NCBI RefSeq assembly: GCF_019397265.1
Contig: NZ_CP068985.1
Location: forward strand, 5,436,501 to 5,500,500
Length of the DNA: 64,000 nt
DNA from: Nonomuraea coxensis DSM 45129
GTDB taxonomy: Bacteria; Actinomycetota; Actinomycetes; Streptosporangiales; Streptosporangiaceae
Direction: 5' to 3'
The notes below the pieces were generated by a model, which had not been told where the DNA came from, searched no databases, and worked only from the letters and a program-made list of their open reading frames with translations. The translations under genes and the position numbers were made by a program. Below are positions 7,226-15,773 of this stretch, piece after piece. Positions within the stretch are counted from its first letter, which is position 1. The number at the start of each line of letters is the position of its first letter.

Positions 7226-8392
7226 ATGAAGGTCATCTACCTGGACGGCTGCGCCACCACCCGCGTGGACGACGAGGTCGTGGACGCCATGCTGCCGTTC
7301 CTGCGGGAGGAGTTCGGCAACCCGTCGTCGCCGCACATGCTGGGCAAGCGGGCCCGCCGCGCCGTGGACGAGGCGGCCGCGTCGGTGGCCCGGCTGATCG
7401 GCGCCGACCCCGAGGACGTGGTGTTCACCTCGGGCGCGACGGAGGGCAACAACATCGCGCTGCTGGGCGTGTTCGGCCATGACGAGCGGGCCCCGGTGAA
7501 CGGCTTCTTCTGCCCGATCGACCACAAGTCGTCGCTGGCGGTCGGGCAGGCGCTGGCCGCGCGGGGCCTGGACGCGCGGACGGCGCGGGTGCGGCCGAGC
7601 GGTCAGGTGGACCTCGACGACCTGGCCGCGCGGCTGGACCCGTACACGCGGGTGGTGACGGCCGCCTGGGTGAACAGCGAGATCGGCGTGGTGCAGCCGG
7701 TCGCGGCGATGGCGGGCCTGTGTGCCGCCGTGGGGTCGCTGCTGCACGTGGACGCGGCGCAGGCGGCGGGCCGCATCCCGATCAGGGTGCGGGAGGCGGG
7801 CGCCGACACGCTGTCGCTGTCGGCGCACAAGATCCACGGGCCGAAGGGCGTCGGCGCGCTGTACGTGCGGCCGGAGATCCGCCACCGGCTGCGCCCGGTC
7901 ATGTACGGCGGCGGGCAGCACGCGCTGCGCAGCGGCACGATCCCCACGCATCTCGTGGTCGGCATGGGCAAGGCGTGCGAGCTGGCCGCGGCCCGGCTCG
8001 ACGCCGAGTGGCGGCGGGTGAGGGAGCTGCGCGCGACGGCGCTGGGCGTGCTGGCGGCCGGCGTGCCGGGCCTGCGGGTCAACGGCGACCCGGACGCGAG
8101 CGTGCCGCACGTGCTGAACGTGGTGCTGCCGGGCGTGCGCGGCGAGAGCCTGGTCTCCAGCCTGCGGACGGTCGCGGTGTCCACCGGCTCGGCGTGCAAC
8201 TCCGGCTCGCAGGAGCCGTCGTACGTGCTGACGGCGATCGGCGTCCCCGCCGAGGACGCCAACTGCTCGGTGCGGATCTGCCTGGACGCCGGGATCAGCT
8301 TCGCGGACCTGGCGCTCGGCGTCGAGCTGCTGGTGGAGCGGGCCCGCGCCCTGGCCGGCGTGACGACGGCCGCCACGCCGGCACAGGGCTGA
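7226..8392 (+). CDS. Cysteine desulfurase (NifS/IscS type, PLP-dependent)
   Basis: A 388-residue class V aminotransferase-fold enzyme that takes sulfane sulfur from L-cysteine onto its own cysteine. Motifs: YLDGCATTRV at the start, FTSGATEGNN, the PLP lysine in SLSAHKIHGPKG, and the persulfide cysteine loop STGSACNSGSQEPSYVL, matching the group I pattern SSGSACTSASLEPSYV. All key residues are present, so the enzyme should be active. Its position at the end of the NRPS-like gene string suggests it supplies sulfur for the product rather than housekeeping Fe-S clusters; no isc or suf genes are adjacent. ATG 7226 is chosen; GTG 7217 overlaps the preceding stop. Confidence 0.92.
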   Translation: MKVIYLDGCATTRVDDEVVDAMLPFLREEFGNPSSPHMLGKRARRAVDEAAASVARLIGADPEDVVFTSGATEGNNIALLGVFGHDERAPVNGFFCPIDHKSSLAVGQALAARGLDARTARVRPSGQVDLDDLAARLDPYTRVVTAAWVNSEIGVVQPVAAMAGLCAAVGSLLHVDAAQAAGRIPIRVREAGADTLSLSAHKIHGPKGVGALYVRPEIRHRLRPVMYGGGQHALRSGTIPTHLVVGMGKACELAAARLDAEWRRVRELRATALGVLAAGVPGLRVNGDPDASVPHVLNVVLPGVRGESLVSSLRTVAVSTGSACNSGSQEPSYVLTAIGVPAEDANCSVRICLDAGISFADLALGVELLVERARALAGVTTAATPAQG

Positions 8393-8414
8393 GCCGCGCG
8401 GGGCGGCTCAGCCC
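8386..8414. terminator. Bidirectional hairpin between convergent genes
   Basis: A perfect 12-bp inverted repeat, GGGCTGAGCCGC (8386-8397) and its complement (8403-8414), with a 5-base loop. It overlaps the stop codons of both the desulfurase gene and the leftward LuxR gene. No U-tract follows, as is usual in high-GC actinomycetes. Confidence 0.7.
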
Positions 8415-9271
8415 GCCCCCAGGAAGGTCCTGGCCGCCTGGACGCCGGCCTGGAAGCGGCTGGTGGCGTCGAGGTCGCGCATCATCGTCGCGATGTGGCG
8501 GCGGCAGCTCCGCACGGACATGCCGAGCTTGCGCGCCACCACCTCGTCGGTGTAGCCCTTGGCCATCAGCGAGGCGATGGACTGCTGCAGGTCGTCGGCC
8601 ACGCCCGCGTAGCCGAAGTCGATGCCCTCCAGCGGCGTCGCCATCTCCCACAGGTGGTTGAACAGGTCCAGGAAGAACTGCGCGATCCCCTGGTTGTGCA
8701 CCCTGGCCACGTTGGCCTCGGCGTCGCCGACGCCGAACAGCACGACCAGCGACCGGTCGAAGACGATCGCCGACCGGGGCACGTGGCTGACGGTGTAGAT
8801 GATCGCGCCGGCGTCGGTGAGGCGCTTCATCCGCATCCGGGTGGCCACGTCGGCCCGGTTGCGGTGCTGGCAGATGATGCGCACGGTCACGCCGCGCGCG
8901 ACCAGCCCGACATAGGTGTCCGACAGTTCCTCGACCACGCCGCCGGCCTGCAGCACCAGCACCTCCTCGCGGCAGCCGTCGGAGGCGGTCTTGAGGAAGC
9001 CGCGCACCTCCATCGTGCCGGTCAGGTACTCGACGGTGCTGCGTCCGTCGCCGTCGCCGCCCTGGCGGGGCTCGAACAGGGTGATGCGCTCGCGGATCTG
9101 GTCGATCAGCTCGCGGCGGCGGTAGATCTCGCGCTCCAGGTGCCGCACCGCCTGGCGCAGCTCGCCGGTTCCCATGCCGAGGTCGGCGGCGGCCGCCTCG
9201 ATGGCCCCGATCGTCTCGGACTCGCCCTCTCCTGCGGGCGGCCCGCCCGCGTACGACGTCGTCAACGTCAT
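8408..9271 (-). CDS. LuxR-family transcriptional regulator
   Basis: A 287-residue protein with an N-terminal helical/coiled-coil segment (about residues 20-70, RHLEREIYRRRELIDQIRER), a central ligand-type or phospholipase-D-like fold (residues 80-210), and a C-terminal LuxR helix-turn-helix (SLMAKGYTDEVVARKLGMS, about 235-285). Similar regulators occur in many actinomycete clusters as pathway-specific factors. It is the last gene of the long leftward run; its ATG overlaps the RmlA stop by 4 bp, so it should be co-expressed with the operon and could feed back on it. No receiver domain is present. Confidence 0.85.
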   Translation of the reverse strand: MTLTTSYAGGPPAGEGESETIGAIEAAAADLGMGTGELRQAVRHLEREIYRRRELIDQIRERITLFEPRQGGDGDGRSTVEYLTGTMEVRGFLKTASDGCREEVLVLQAGGVVEELSDTYVGLVARGVTVRIICQHRNRADVATRMRMKRLTDAGAIIYTVSHVPRSAIVFDRSLVVLFGVGDAEANVARVHNQGIAQFFLDLFNHLWEMATPLEGIDFGYAGVADDLQQSIASLMAKGYTDEVVARKLGMSVRSCRRHIATMMRDLDATSRFQAGVQAARTFLGAG

Positions 9272-10164
9272 GGTCGTGCCTCCTGCTGTCTGTTCCCGAA
9301 CTGCTCGGCCACCGAGATCACGTACTGGCCGTAGGCGGACGAGCCGAGCGCGACGCCGAGCCGGTGGCAGTCCTCGGCGCCGATGTAGCCCATCCGCAGG
9401 GCGATCTCCTCCAGGCAGGCGATCCGGACGCCCTGCCGCTGCTCCAGGAGCTGGACGTACTGCCCGGCCTGCAGCAGGGACTCCGGCGTCCCCGCGTCGA
9501 GCCAGGCGAAGCCGCGGCCGAGGTGGACCATGCGCGCCTTGCCGCGTTCCAGGTAGGCCCGGTTGACGTCGCTGATCTCCAGCTCGCCGCGGCCGGACGG
9601 GGCGAGGTTCTTGGCGATGTCGACGGCGTCGTTGTCGTAGAGGTAGAGGCCGACGACGGCGAGGTTGGAGCGGGGGGCGGCGGGCTTCTCCTCGATGGAC
9701 AGCAGCCGCCCTGCGGCGTCGGCCTCGGCGATGCCGTAGCGGTGGGGGTCGCTGACCGGGTAGCCGAACAGCACGCAGCCGTCGACGGCGTGGCACGCCT
9801 GCCGCAGCAGCTCCTGGAAGTTGTGTCCGTGGAAGACGTTGTCGCCGAGGACGAGCGCGACGGAGTCGTCGCCGATGTGGTCGGCGCCGATGACGAGGGC
9901 CTCGGCGATGCCGTTCGGCTCGGGCTGCTCGGCGTAGGAGATGGCGAGGCCCAGGTGGGAGCCGTCGCCGAGGAGGCGCTGGAGCTGGGGGGCGTCCTCG
10001 GGCGTGGTGACGAGCAGGATGTCGGTGATCCCGGCCAGCATGAGGACCGACAGCGGGAAGTAGATCAGCGGCTTGTCGTTGACCGGCAGGAGCTGCTTGG
10101 AGACCGCCAGCGTGGTGGGCAGCAGCCTCGTGCCCCTCCCGCCGGCGAGCAGGATGCCCTTCAT
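9268..10164 (-). CDS. rmlA: Glucose-1-phosphate thymidylyltransferase
   Basis: A 298-residue nucleotidyltransferase making dTDP-glucose from glucose-1-phosphate and dTTP, the first step of dTDP-deoxysugar synthesis. The N-terminal signature LAGGRGTRLLPTT, the SKQLLPV motif, the LGDNVFHG metal/nucleotide loop and the EKP motif (SIEEKPAAP) are all intact, and the length is normal. It sits at the distal end of the leftward operon, 17 bases after the second ABC permease. The dTDP-glucose 4,6-dehydratase that would follow is not in this window. The sugar made is presumably completed by the genes at 30-44 kb. Confidence 0.95.
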   Translation of the reverse strand: MKGILLAGGRGTRLLPTTLAVSKQLLPVNDKPLIYFPLSVLMLAGITDILLVTTPEDAPQLQRLLGDGSHLGLAISYAEQPEPNGIAEALVIGADHIGDDSVALVLGDNVFHGHNFQELLRQACHAVDGCVLFGYPVSDPHRYGIAEADAAGRLLSIEEKPAAPRSNLAVVGLYLYDNDAVDIAKNLAPSGRGELEISDVNRAYLERGKARMVHLGRGFAWLDAGTPESLLQAGQYVQLLEQRQGVRIACLEEIALRMGYIGAEDCHRLGVALGSSAYGQYVISVAEQFGNRQQEARP

Positions 10165-10181
10165 GGCGTCCCCGTCCTTTC

Positions 10182-11342
10182 CTAGTGGGCGCTCAGCGCG
10201 CGGCGGCGGAACAGGGTCAGCGCGGCGCCGAGCAGCAGGGCGGCCATCCCGGCCAGCACGGCGAGCTGGGGCAGGATCTCGCCCGGCCCGGTGCCCGGCT
10301 GGGCGAGGGTGAGCAGCGCGTCCATGCCCCAGGCGTGCGGGAAGAGGTGGCCGAGCGCGTTGATGACGTCGCCGGACGACTCACGCGGCCACAGGCAGCC
10401 GCCGAGCATGCCGAGGATCACGCCGAGCGGCGGCCCGATGGCGGGCGCCTGGTCGGGGGTGCGCAGCAGCGTGCCGACCAGCAGCGCGGCTCCCGTCGCG
10501 ACGAGCGAGAACGCCACCACGACGGCCGTCACGCCGAGCGGGTCGCCCCACGAGACGCCGAACGCCGCGGCGCTGACCACGACGATGAGCCCGGCCTGGG
10601 CGAGCGCCACGAGGAAGCGGCTCAGCGCCTCGCCGAGCAGCACGGACGCCCGGCGCACGGGCGCCGTGAGCGCGCGCTGCAGCAGGCCGAGCCGGCGGCT
10701 CTCGACGAGCGCGGCGGCCACGGCCATCGAGTTGATGAAGGTGAACAGCAGCAGGTTCGCGGGGGCGGTGTAGGCGAAGCCGCGCGGGTCGGCGGCTCCG
10801 GCGGCCGAGCCGGTCACGGCGACCCGGCCGGACTCCGCCTGGGCGCGGCGTACCAGGGCGGCGGCCTCGGCGGGGCTCGCGCCGGCGGCCTCGGCGGCGC
10901 GGGTGGCCTCGCGGACGGCGGCGACCCTGCCCACGGCGACGTCGACGGCGCTGCGGGCGGCCATGCCGCTGCCGTTGGTCTGGGTGACGACGAGGCCGAG
11001 CCGGGTGGAGCCGGGCGGGATCACCAGGCCGGCGGCGAGGGCGCCGGAGCGCACGCCCGAGCGCAGCTCCGCCGCCGAGCCGGCCAGGGTGACCTCCAGG
11101 TCGGGACGGGCGCGCAGCTCGGCCAGCAGCGCGGCGGTGACGGCGTCGGAGCCGGGGGCGACGACGCCGACCGGCAGCCGGTCGGCGGCGTCGCCGATGG
11201 CCATGCCGACGAAGACGATGGAGACGAACGGCATGACGACCATGAAGAACAGGCCCACCCGGTCGCGGGCGTGCCGCCGCAGGTTGGCGGCCACCAGCGC
11301 GAGCACGGGGCGGGGGACGCCGGGGCGGTCAGGAGCCGTCAC
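10182..11342 (-). CDS. ABC-2 type transporter permease (second)
   Basis: A 386-residue membrane protein: one N-terminal transmembrane helix (about residues 25-45, LFFMVVMPFVSIVFVG), a large extracytoplasmic region with short repeats of Ala/Glu, then five helices at the C-terminal half (for example LLLFTFINSMAVAAAL and LGVILGMLGGCLWP). This YhgE/DrrB-like topology pairs with the permease and ATPase just upstream as an export pump for the product or for self-resistance. GTG 11342 overlaps the preceding stop (GTGA). Confidence 0.88.
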   Translation of the reverse strand: MTAPDRPGVPRPVLALVAANLRRHARDRVGLFFMVVMPFVSIVFVGMAIGDAADRLPVGVVAPGSDAVTAALLAELRARPDLEVTLAGSAAELRSGVRSGALAAGLVIPPGSTRLGLVVTQTNGSGMAARSAVDVAVGRVAAVREATRAAEAAGASPAEAAALVRRAQAESGRVAVTGSAAGAADPRGFAYTAPANLLLFTFINSMAVAAALVESRRLGLLQRALTAPVRRASVLLGEALSRFLVALAQAGLIVVVSAAAFGVSWGDPLGVTAVVVAFSLVATGAALLVGTLLRTPDQAPAIGPPLGVILGMLGGCLWPRESSGDVINALGHLFPHAWGMDALLTLAQPGTGPGEILPQLAVLAGMAALLLGAALTLFRRRALSAH

Positions 11343-12529
11343 AGCAGCATTCCCTTCTTCAGCCCGGCCACGGCGAGCCCGCCCGCGACCAGCGCGATCG
11401 CGCACAGGACGGCGATCGGCCCGGCCACGGCGGCGAGGCCGGCGCCGCCGCCGGCCAGTTCGGTGAGCGCGGTCGAGGTCCAGCCGTTGGGGGTGAGCAG
11501 GGCCGCGGCCTGGAGCACGCCGGGCAGGTTGTGCATCGGCACGAGGCTGCCGCCGAGGAAAGCCGCCACGAACGACACCACCATGATCACGCCGTCGGCC
11601 TGCGCGTCGGTGCGGACGCGGGAGGTCACCAGCATGGTGATCGCCGCCGCGGCCAGGACGTGGGCGACCAGCACCGCGAGCACGGCCGGCGGGTCGCCCC
11701 AGGTGGCGCCGGAGACGAGGACGGAGGCGGCCCAGGTGACGCAGACGCTCACCAGGGCCAGCGCGAAGCCGACCACGGCCTTGCCGGCGAACGGCACCCA
11801 CACGGCGAGCGGCCCGGCCCGCATCCGGTCCAGCGTGCCGAGCTTGCGCTCGGTCAGCAGGCCGCGGAAGGAGGCGCCGACGACGAAGAAGGCGAACAGG
11901 GCGGCCATCCCGGAGCCGTAGTAGACCGCCAGGTCCACCTTGCCGCCGGCGAGGGGGTCGTCGTCGAGGGTGAGCGCCGGGCCGGCCGCGCCGTTGCGCT
12001 CCACCAGCTCCTTCACCTCGTCGCCGGGTACCCCGGCGAGCAGCGCCGCGCGGACGGCGAGGGTGCGCGCGTCCACCAGGGCGGAGATGCGGTCCACGAT
12101 GGCGCGGGCGACCACGCCGGCGAGGGGCGAGCGCGGCGAGGTGAGCACGTCGAGCCGGCCTCCCTCGCCCGCGCCGACGCTGCCGCTGAACCCGGCGGGG
12201 AAGACGACGGCCGAGCCGATCTCGTCGGCCTCCAGGGCGCGCGCCGCCGCGTCCCTGCTGGGCAGGTCGCGCAGCGTCACGCTGCCCTTGAGCTCGGCCG
12301 AGCCGGCCACCTCGCGGCGCACGCTCGCGGGGAACTCGCCGCCGTCCAGGTCCACGATGCCGACGGTCGCCTTCAGCGGCGGGTCGTCGCCGCCGAGCGC
12401 GACGCCGAACAGCGCGGCCAGCGCGACCGGCACGACGACCGCGATGACCAGGGCGGTGCCGTCGCGCAGGCGGGTGCGCAGTTCGAGCGCGGCCACCGTG
12501 AGGAGCGGGGTGAAGGGGGTTCGTCTCAT
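11339..12529 (-). CDS. ABC-2 type transporter permease (first)
   Basis: A 396-residue membrane protein with the same architecture as its neighbour: N-terminal helix (LVIAVVVPVALAALFGVA), an extracytoplasmic domain containing RLDVLTSPRSPL, and about five C-terminal helices. It follows the ATPase gene by 2 bases and overlaps the next permease by 4. Two different half-size permeases plus one ATPase suggest a heteromeric exporter of the daunorubicin DrrAB class. Confidence 0.9.
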   Translation of the reverse strand: MRRTPFTPLLTVAALELRTRLRDGTALVIAVVVPVALAALFGVALGGDDPPLKATVGIVDLDGGEFPASVRREVAGSAELKGSVTLRDLPSRDAAARALEADEIGSAVVFPAGFSGSVGAGEGGRLDVLTSPRSPLAGVVARAIVDRISALVDARTLAVRAALLAGVPGDEVKELVERNGAAGPALTLDDDPLAGGKVDLAVYYGSGMAALFAFFVVGASFRGLLTERKLGTLDRMRAGPLAVWVPFAGKAVVGFALALVSVCVTWAASVLVSGATWGDPPAVLAVLVAHVLAAAAITMLVTSRVRTDAQADGVIMVVSFVAAFLGGSLVPMHNLPGVLQAAALLTPNGWTSTALTELAGGGAGLAAVAGPIAVLCAIALVAGGLAVAGLKKGMLL

Positions 12530-12531
12530 GG

Positions 12532-13473
12532 TCAGTCCCGCAGACTGCTGCCGGTGAGGTGCAGGAACGTGGCCTCCAGGTCGGGTTCGACGACCCGGGT
12601 GGCGGTCACGGTGGCGCAGCCGTCCACGGCGGTGATGAGGGAGGGCAGCAGCCGCCGCCCGCCGTCGGTGATCAGCCGGATGGACGTGCCGCCGGTCCGC
12701 GCCCCCTCGATGACGCCCTCGACGGCGCGGAGCTTGGCGAGGGCGGTGGCGATGTCGCCGTCGAGCGACAGCTCCACCTTGTCGTGGCCGCCGACCAGGG
12801 CGATGAGCTCCTCGCGGGTGCCGTCGGCGATGACCCGGCCGTGGTCGATGATGGCGACGCGGTCGCAGACCCGTTCGACCTCCTCCATGTAGTGGGAGGT
12901 GTAGAGGAGCGACATGCCGCCGGCGACCAGGCGTTCGACGCCTTCGAGTATGGCGTTGCGGCTCTGCGGGTCGACGCCGACGGTGGGCTCGTCCAGGATC
13001 AGCACCTCGGGGCGGTGCAGCAGCGCGGCGCCGATGTTGACGCGCCTGCGCATGCCGCCCGAGTACGTCCCGAGCTTGCTGTCGGCCCGCCCGGTCAGGC
13101 CGATCAGGTCGAGCACCTCCTCGATGCGGCCGGGCAGCTCCCTGCGCGGCAGGCCGAAGAGACGGCCGAAGAAGCGCAGGTTCTCGCGGCCGGTCAGCTC
13201 CGGGTAGAGGGCGACCTCCTGGGGGACGTAGCCGAGCCTGGCCTTGGCCCGCATCGGGTCGGCGGCGAGGTCCACGCCGCAGACGGTCACGTGGCCGGCG
13301 TCCGGGCGCAGCAGCCCCACGAGCATGGCGATCGTGGTGGTCTTGCCCGCGCCGTTGGGGCCGAGCAGCCCGTACGCCTGGCCGGGCGCGACGGCGAGGC
13401 CGACGTCCTGGACGGCGGTGAGGTCGCCGTAGCGTTTGGTGAGGCCCCGGCAGGCCAGGGCGGGGGCCGTCAT
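12532..13473 (-). CDS. ABC transporter ATP-binding protein (DrrA-like)
   Basis: A 313-residue ATPase that powers the two permeases downstream. Walker A GPNGAGKTT, Q-loop, signature YSGGMRRRVNIG, Walker B VLILDEPTVGVD and H-loop TSHYMEE are complete. The C-terminal 80 residues form the extra domain found in drug-resistance ATPases of the DrrA type. ATG 13473 overlaps the beta-helix gene stop (ATGA); an upstream in-frame ATG at 13482 would add three residues. Likely role: self-resistance and product efflux. Confidence 0.94.
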   Translation of the reverse strand: MTAPALACRGLTKRYGDLTAVQDVGLAVAPGQAYGLLGPNGAGKTTTIAMLVGLLRPDAGHVTVCGVDLAADPMRAKARLGYVPQEVALYPELTGRENLRFFGRLFGLPRRELPGRIEEVLDLIGLTGRADSKLGTYSGGMRRRVNIGAALLHRPEVLILDEPTVGVDPQSRNAILEGVERLVAGGMSLLYTSHYMEEVERVCDRVAIIDHGRVIADGTREELIALVGGHDKVELSLDGDIATALAKLRAVEGVIEGARTGGTSIRLITDGGRRLLPSLITAVDGCATVTATRVVEPDLEATFLHLTGSSLRD

Positions 13474-14504
13474 CGCCGCCATCCGGGGCTCTCGGGCGGG
13501 TCGCCCTTGCCGGCGGTGTTGGCGGCGAAGCACTGGCGGGCGAGGTCCGCGCCGAGCTGGTGGTCGAGGGGCGTGTTGCCGTGGACGCGGTTCCACAGGA
13601 CGTGGGTGTCGAGGACGTCGTCGCCGCCCCAGTCCTTGGAGGAGCCGAGGACGAAGCCGGCGCCCATGACGGACTCGCCGCTGGGGTGGTTGCCGTGGAT
13701 GTGGTTGTCGACGACGGCGACCCGGTGGGTGCCGATGAGCGCGAGGCCGACGCCGGAGATCGGCGGCCCGGCCGCGCCCAGCCCGTCCGGCTCCGCGCCG
13801 GCGGCCAGGCAGTTGCCGTGCAGGTCGTTGCCGGCCACCAGGCAGTCGGTGACGCCGCCCGGCGGCTCGCCCTCGTAGACCTGGTTGAGCAGGAGCATGC
13901 CGATGGCGTTGCCGTGGCAGGCGTTGCGGACGGCCCGGACGCCCGAGGAGTTGTCGACGAACAGGCCGAAGGCGTTGCCGTGCAGGTCGTTGCCCTCGAC
14001 GAGGTGGTCGGACAGGGGGCAGAAGCTGAGGGCGGCGCCGGCGTACCGGCTGCCGTGGGCCCGGCAGGCGGTGATCCGGCAGGCGGCCGACTCGCGCAGG
14101 TAGACGCCCCAGACGGCGTTGTCCTCGGCGGCCACGTCGTGGACGGTGACGCGGGCGGCCGAGTGGGCGTAGACGCCCGCCCCGGAGAAGCCGCGCACGG
14201 CGAGCCCTTCCACGCGGACGTCGGCGACGCCGGGGCCGTGGACGGTGACGCCGCTGACGACCTCCGGGCCGGCGTCGTGCAGGCGCGGCACGTCCGCGGG
14301 CAGGCCGCCGGACGGGCCTGGCGCGAGGACGGTCCGGCCGGGGCCGGCGCCGGCGAGGGTCACGCCGGGGTGGCGGATCCAGACCGCGCCGGGGTGCACG
14401 CCCTCGGCCAGTTCGACGCGCGCGCCCGGCCCGGCCTCGTCCAGCGCCCGCTGGACCGGCTCGCCGGGAGCCACGGTCACGGTCCCCGTCACGGTCACGG
14501 TCAT
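13470..14504 (-). CDS. Right-handed parallel beta-helix protein
   Basis: A 344-residue protein built of short strands with recurring Asn/Gly turns (EGNDLHGNAFGL, VAGNDLHGNCLA, VDNHIHGNHPSG), the pattern of NosD/pectate-lyase-like parallel beta-helices. No signal peptide is apparent, so it is probably cytoplasmic. It lies between AcpS and the transporter ATPase with 4-bp overlaps on both sides, which ties it to the cluster. Beta-helix proteins in this fold include lyases, epimerases and isomerases; the catalytic residues cannot be assigned. Cyclisation or isomerisation of the polyketide is a speculative role. Confidence 0.8.
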   Translation of the reverse strand: MTVTVTGTVTVAPGEPVQRALDEAGPGARVELAEGVHPGAVWIRHPGVTLAGAGPGRTVLAPGPSGGLPADVPRLHDAGPEVVSGVTVHGPGVADVRVEGLAVRGFSGAGVYAHSAARVTVHDVAAEDNAVWGVYLRESAACRITACRAHGSRYAGAALSFCPLSDHLVEGNDLHGNAFGLFVDNSSGVRAVRNACHGNAIGMLLLNQVYEGEPPGGVTDCLVAGNDLHGNCLAAGAEPDGLGAAGPPISGVGLALIGTHRVAVVDNHIHGNHPSGESVMGAGFVLGSSKDWGGDDVLDTHVLWNRVHGNTPLDHQLGADLARQCFAANTAGKGDPPESPGWRR

Positions 14505-14983
14505 GACGCGCTCCTCTCTTCGCCAAGGGCTTGCTCGACGTACACGATCGCGAGGGAGACGAACAGGCCGCCGCCCTCGCCCCAGCGGGCGGCGCCGGCC
14601 GCCGTGCCGGGGCCGAGCCGTTCGCGGGCGGCGCGGGCGCTGGCGCCGCGTACGGCGTAGGAGGCGCCGGTGCTCAGCCGCACCCCCGTGGAGGCGGCGA
14701 GCTCGCCCGCGGCCTCCTCCATGAGCCGGCCGGCCCAGCCGCGCGGCGGGGCGGCGAGCGCCTCGAAGTCGTGCCAGGTGAAGCCGGGCGGGCGCAGCCC
14801 GACGGCCTTGATCAGGCTCTCCTTGACGGAGAAGGCGGCCGGGCCGGGGCCGCGGTCGCGTTCGGCGGGGGTGGTGAGGCGGCGGGTGAGTATCGTCCCG
14901 CCGCGGGCCGCCGCGCGGGCCAGCCGGTCGCTCTCCACGATGTCCACCCCGACGAGGACGGCGCTGACGAGGACGGCGCTCAT
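14501..14983 (-). CDS. Holo-ACP synthase (AcpS-type phosphopantetheinyl transferase), first copy
   Basis: A 160-residue protein with the AcpS signatures LVGVDIVESDRLA at the N-terminus and FSVKESLIKAVGL near residue 65, which hold the Mg/CoA-binding Asp and the Glu/Lys. It transfers phosphopantetheine from CoA to carrier-protein serines. It overlaps its neighbours by 4 bp on both sides within the leftward run, so it probably serves the operon's own ACP or the large PKS. The start at 14983 gives ATGA coupling with the hydrolase stop. Confidence 0.87.
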   Translation of the reverse strand: MSAVLVSAVLVGVDIVESDRLARAAARGGTILTRRLTTPAERDRGPGPAAFSVKESLIKAVGLRPPGFTWHDFEALAAPPRGWAGRLMEEAAGELAASTGVRLSTGASYAVRGASARAARERLGPGTAAGAARWGEGGGLFVSLAIVYVEQALGEERSAS

Positions 14984-15762
14984 ACCGGCGCTCCCGCGCA
15001 CCGGGCGACGAAGCCGCGCAGCGCGGCCGTGTACTCCTCGGCCCGCTCGACCATGGGGATGTGGCCGCTGTCCTCGACGACCAGGACCTCGTGCCGCGGG
15101 TACGCCGACAGCAGCTCCAGCCACGGCCCTACCGGCGTCATACGGTCGTGGCGTCCCCAGACGAAGGACGCCGGGCAGCTCACCCGTTCCAGCGCCGCCC
15201 TGACCTGGTAGCGGCGGGTGGCCTTGAGGCTGCGGGCCATGCTGACCATCGCCTCCGGCCGCCGCAGCAGCGCTCCGGCCTCCGCCATGCGCTCGGGCGC
15301 GAAGTGGCTGCGTCCGCTGTGGAAGAGGGCGGCGACCATGCGCTCGCCGAAGTCGTCGCCGAACGGCCGGACGCTGCCCCGCCGGTCGAAGCTCAGCCCC
15401 ACGTCGGGGTCGGCGGTCAGGCCGGGCGCGCCGCTGACCACGATGCCGCGCACCCGGTCGGGGCGGCGGCCGGCCAGGTCGATGGCGACGAGGCCGCCGA
15501 GCGAGTTGGCGCAGATCACGGCCTCGCCGACGCCCGCCCGGTCGCAGGCGCGCAGGAAGGCGTCGCCGAGGCGTTCGACGGAGCCGGCGACCTGGCGGTC
15601 GAGGGCGCAGACGGCCTCGTTGGTGCGCAGCACCGGCAGGCCGTCGGCGGCGAGCGCGTGGAAGGGGTGGTCCCAGATCCAGCCGCCGGCGAACAGCGCG
15701 GACATGAACACCACGGCCGGCCTGCCGTCGCCGGGCAGGTGCTCGGCGGTGAACTCGTGCAT
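14980..15762 (-). CDS. Alpha/beta hydrolase
   Basis: A 260-residue alpha/beta-hydrolase-fold protein. The nucleophile elbow reads ANSLGGLVA (Ser in place within an N-S-L-G-G variant of GxSxG), the acid is in VWGRHDRMTP, and the histidine in DSGHIPMVE. This places it among small lipase/esterase or thioesterase-like enzymes; it could hydrolyse or transfer acyl chains from a carrier. ATG 15762 has GGAGA just upstream; GTG 15777 would overlap the preceding stop. The substrate is unknown. Confidence 0.87.
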   Translation of the reverse strand: MHEFTAEHLPGDGRPAVVFMSALFAGGWIWDHPFHALAADGLPVLRTNEAVCALDRQVAGSVERLGDAFLRACDRAGVGEAVICANSLGGLVAIDLAGRRPDRVRGIVVSGAPGLTADPDVGLSFDRRGSVRPFGDDFGERMVAALFHSGRSHFAPERMAEAGALLRRPEAMVSMARSLKATRRYQVRAALERVSCPASFVWGRHDRMTPVGPWLELLSAYPRHEVLVVEDSGHIPMVERAEEYTAALRGFVARCAGAPV

Positions 15763-15773
15763 CGGGTCTCCAG

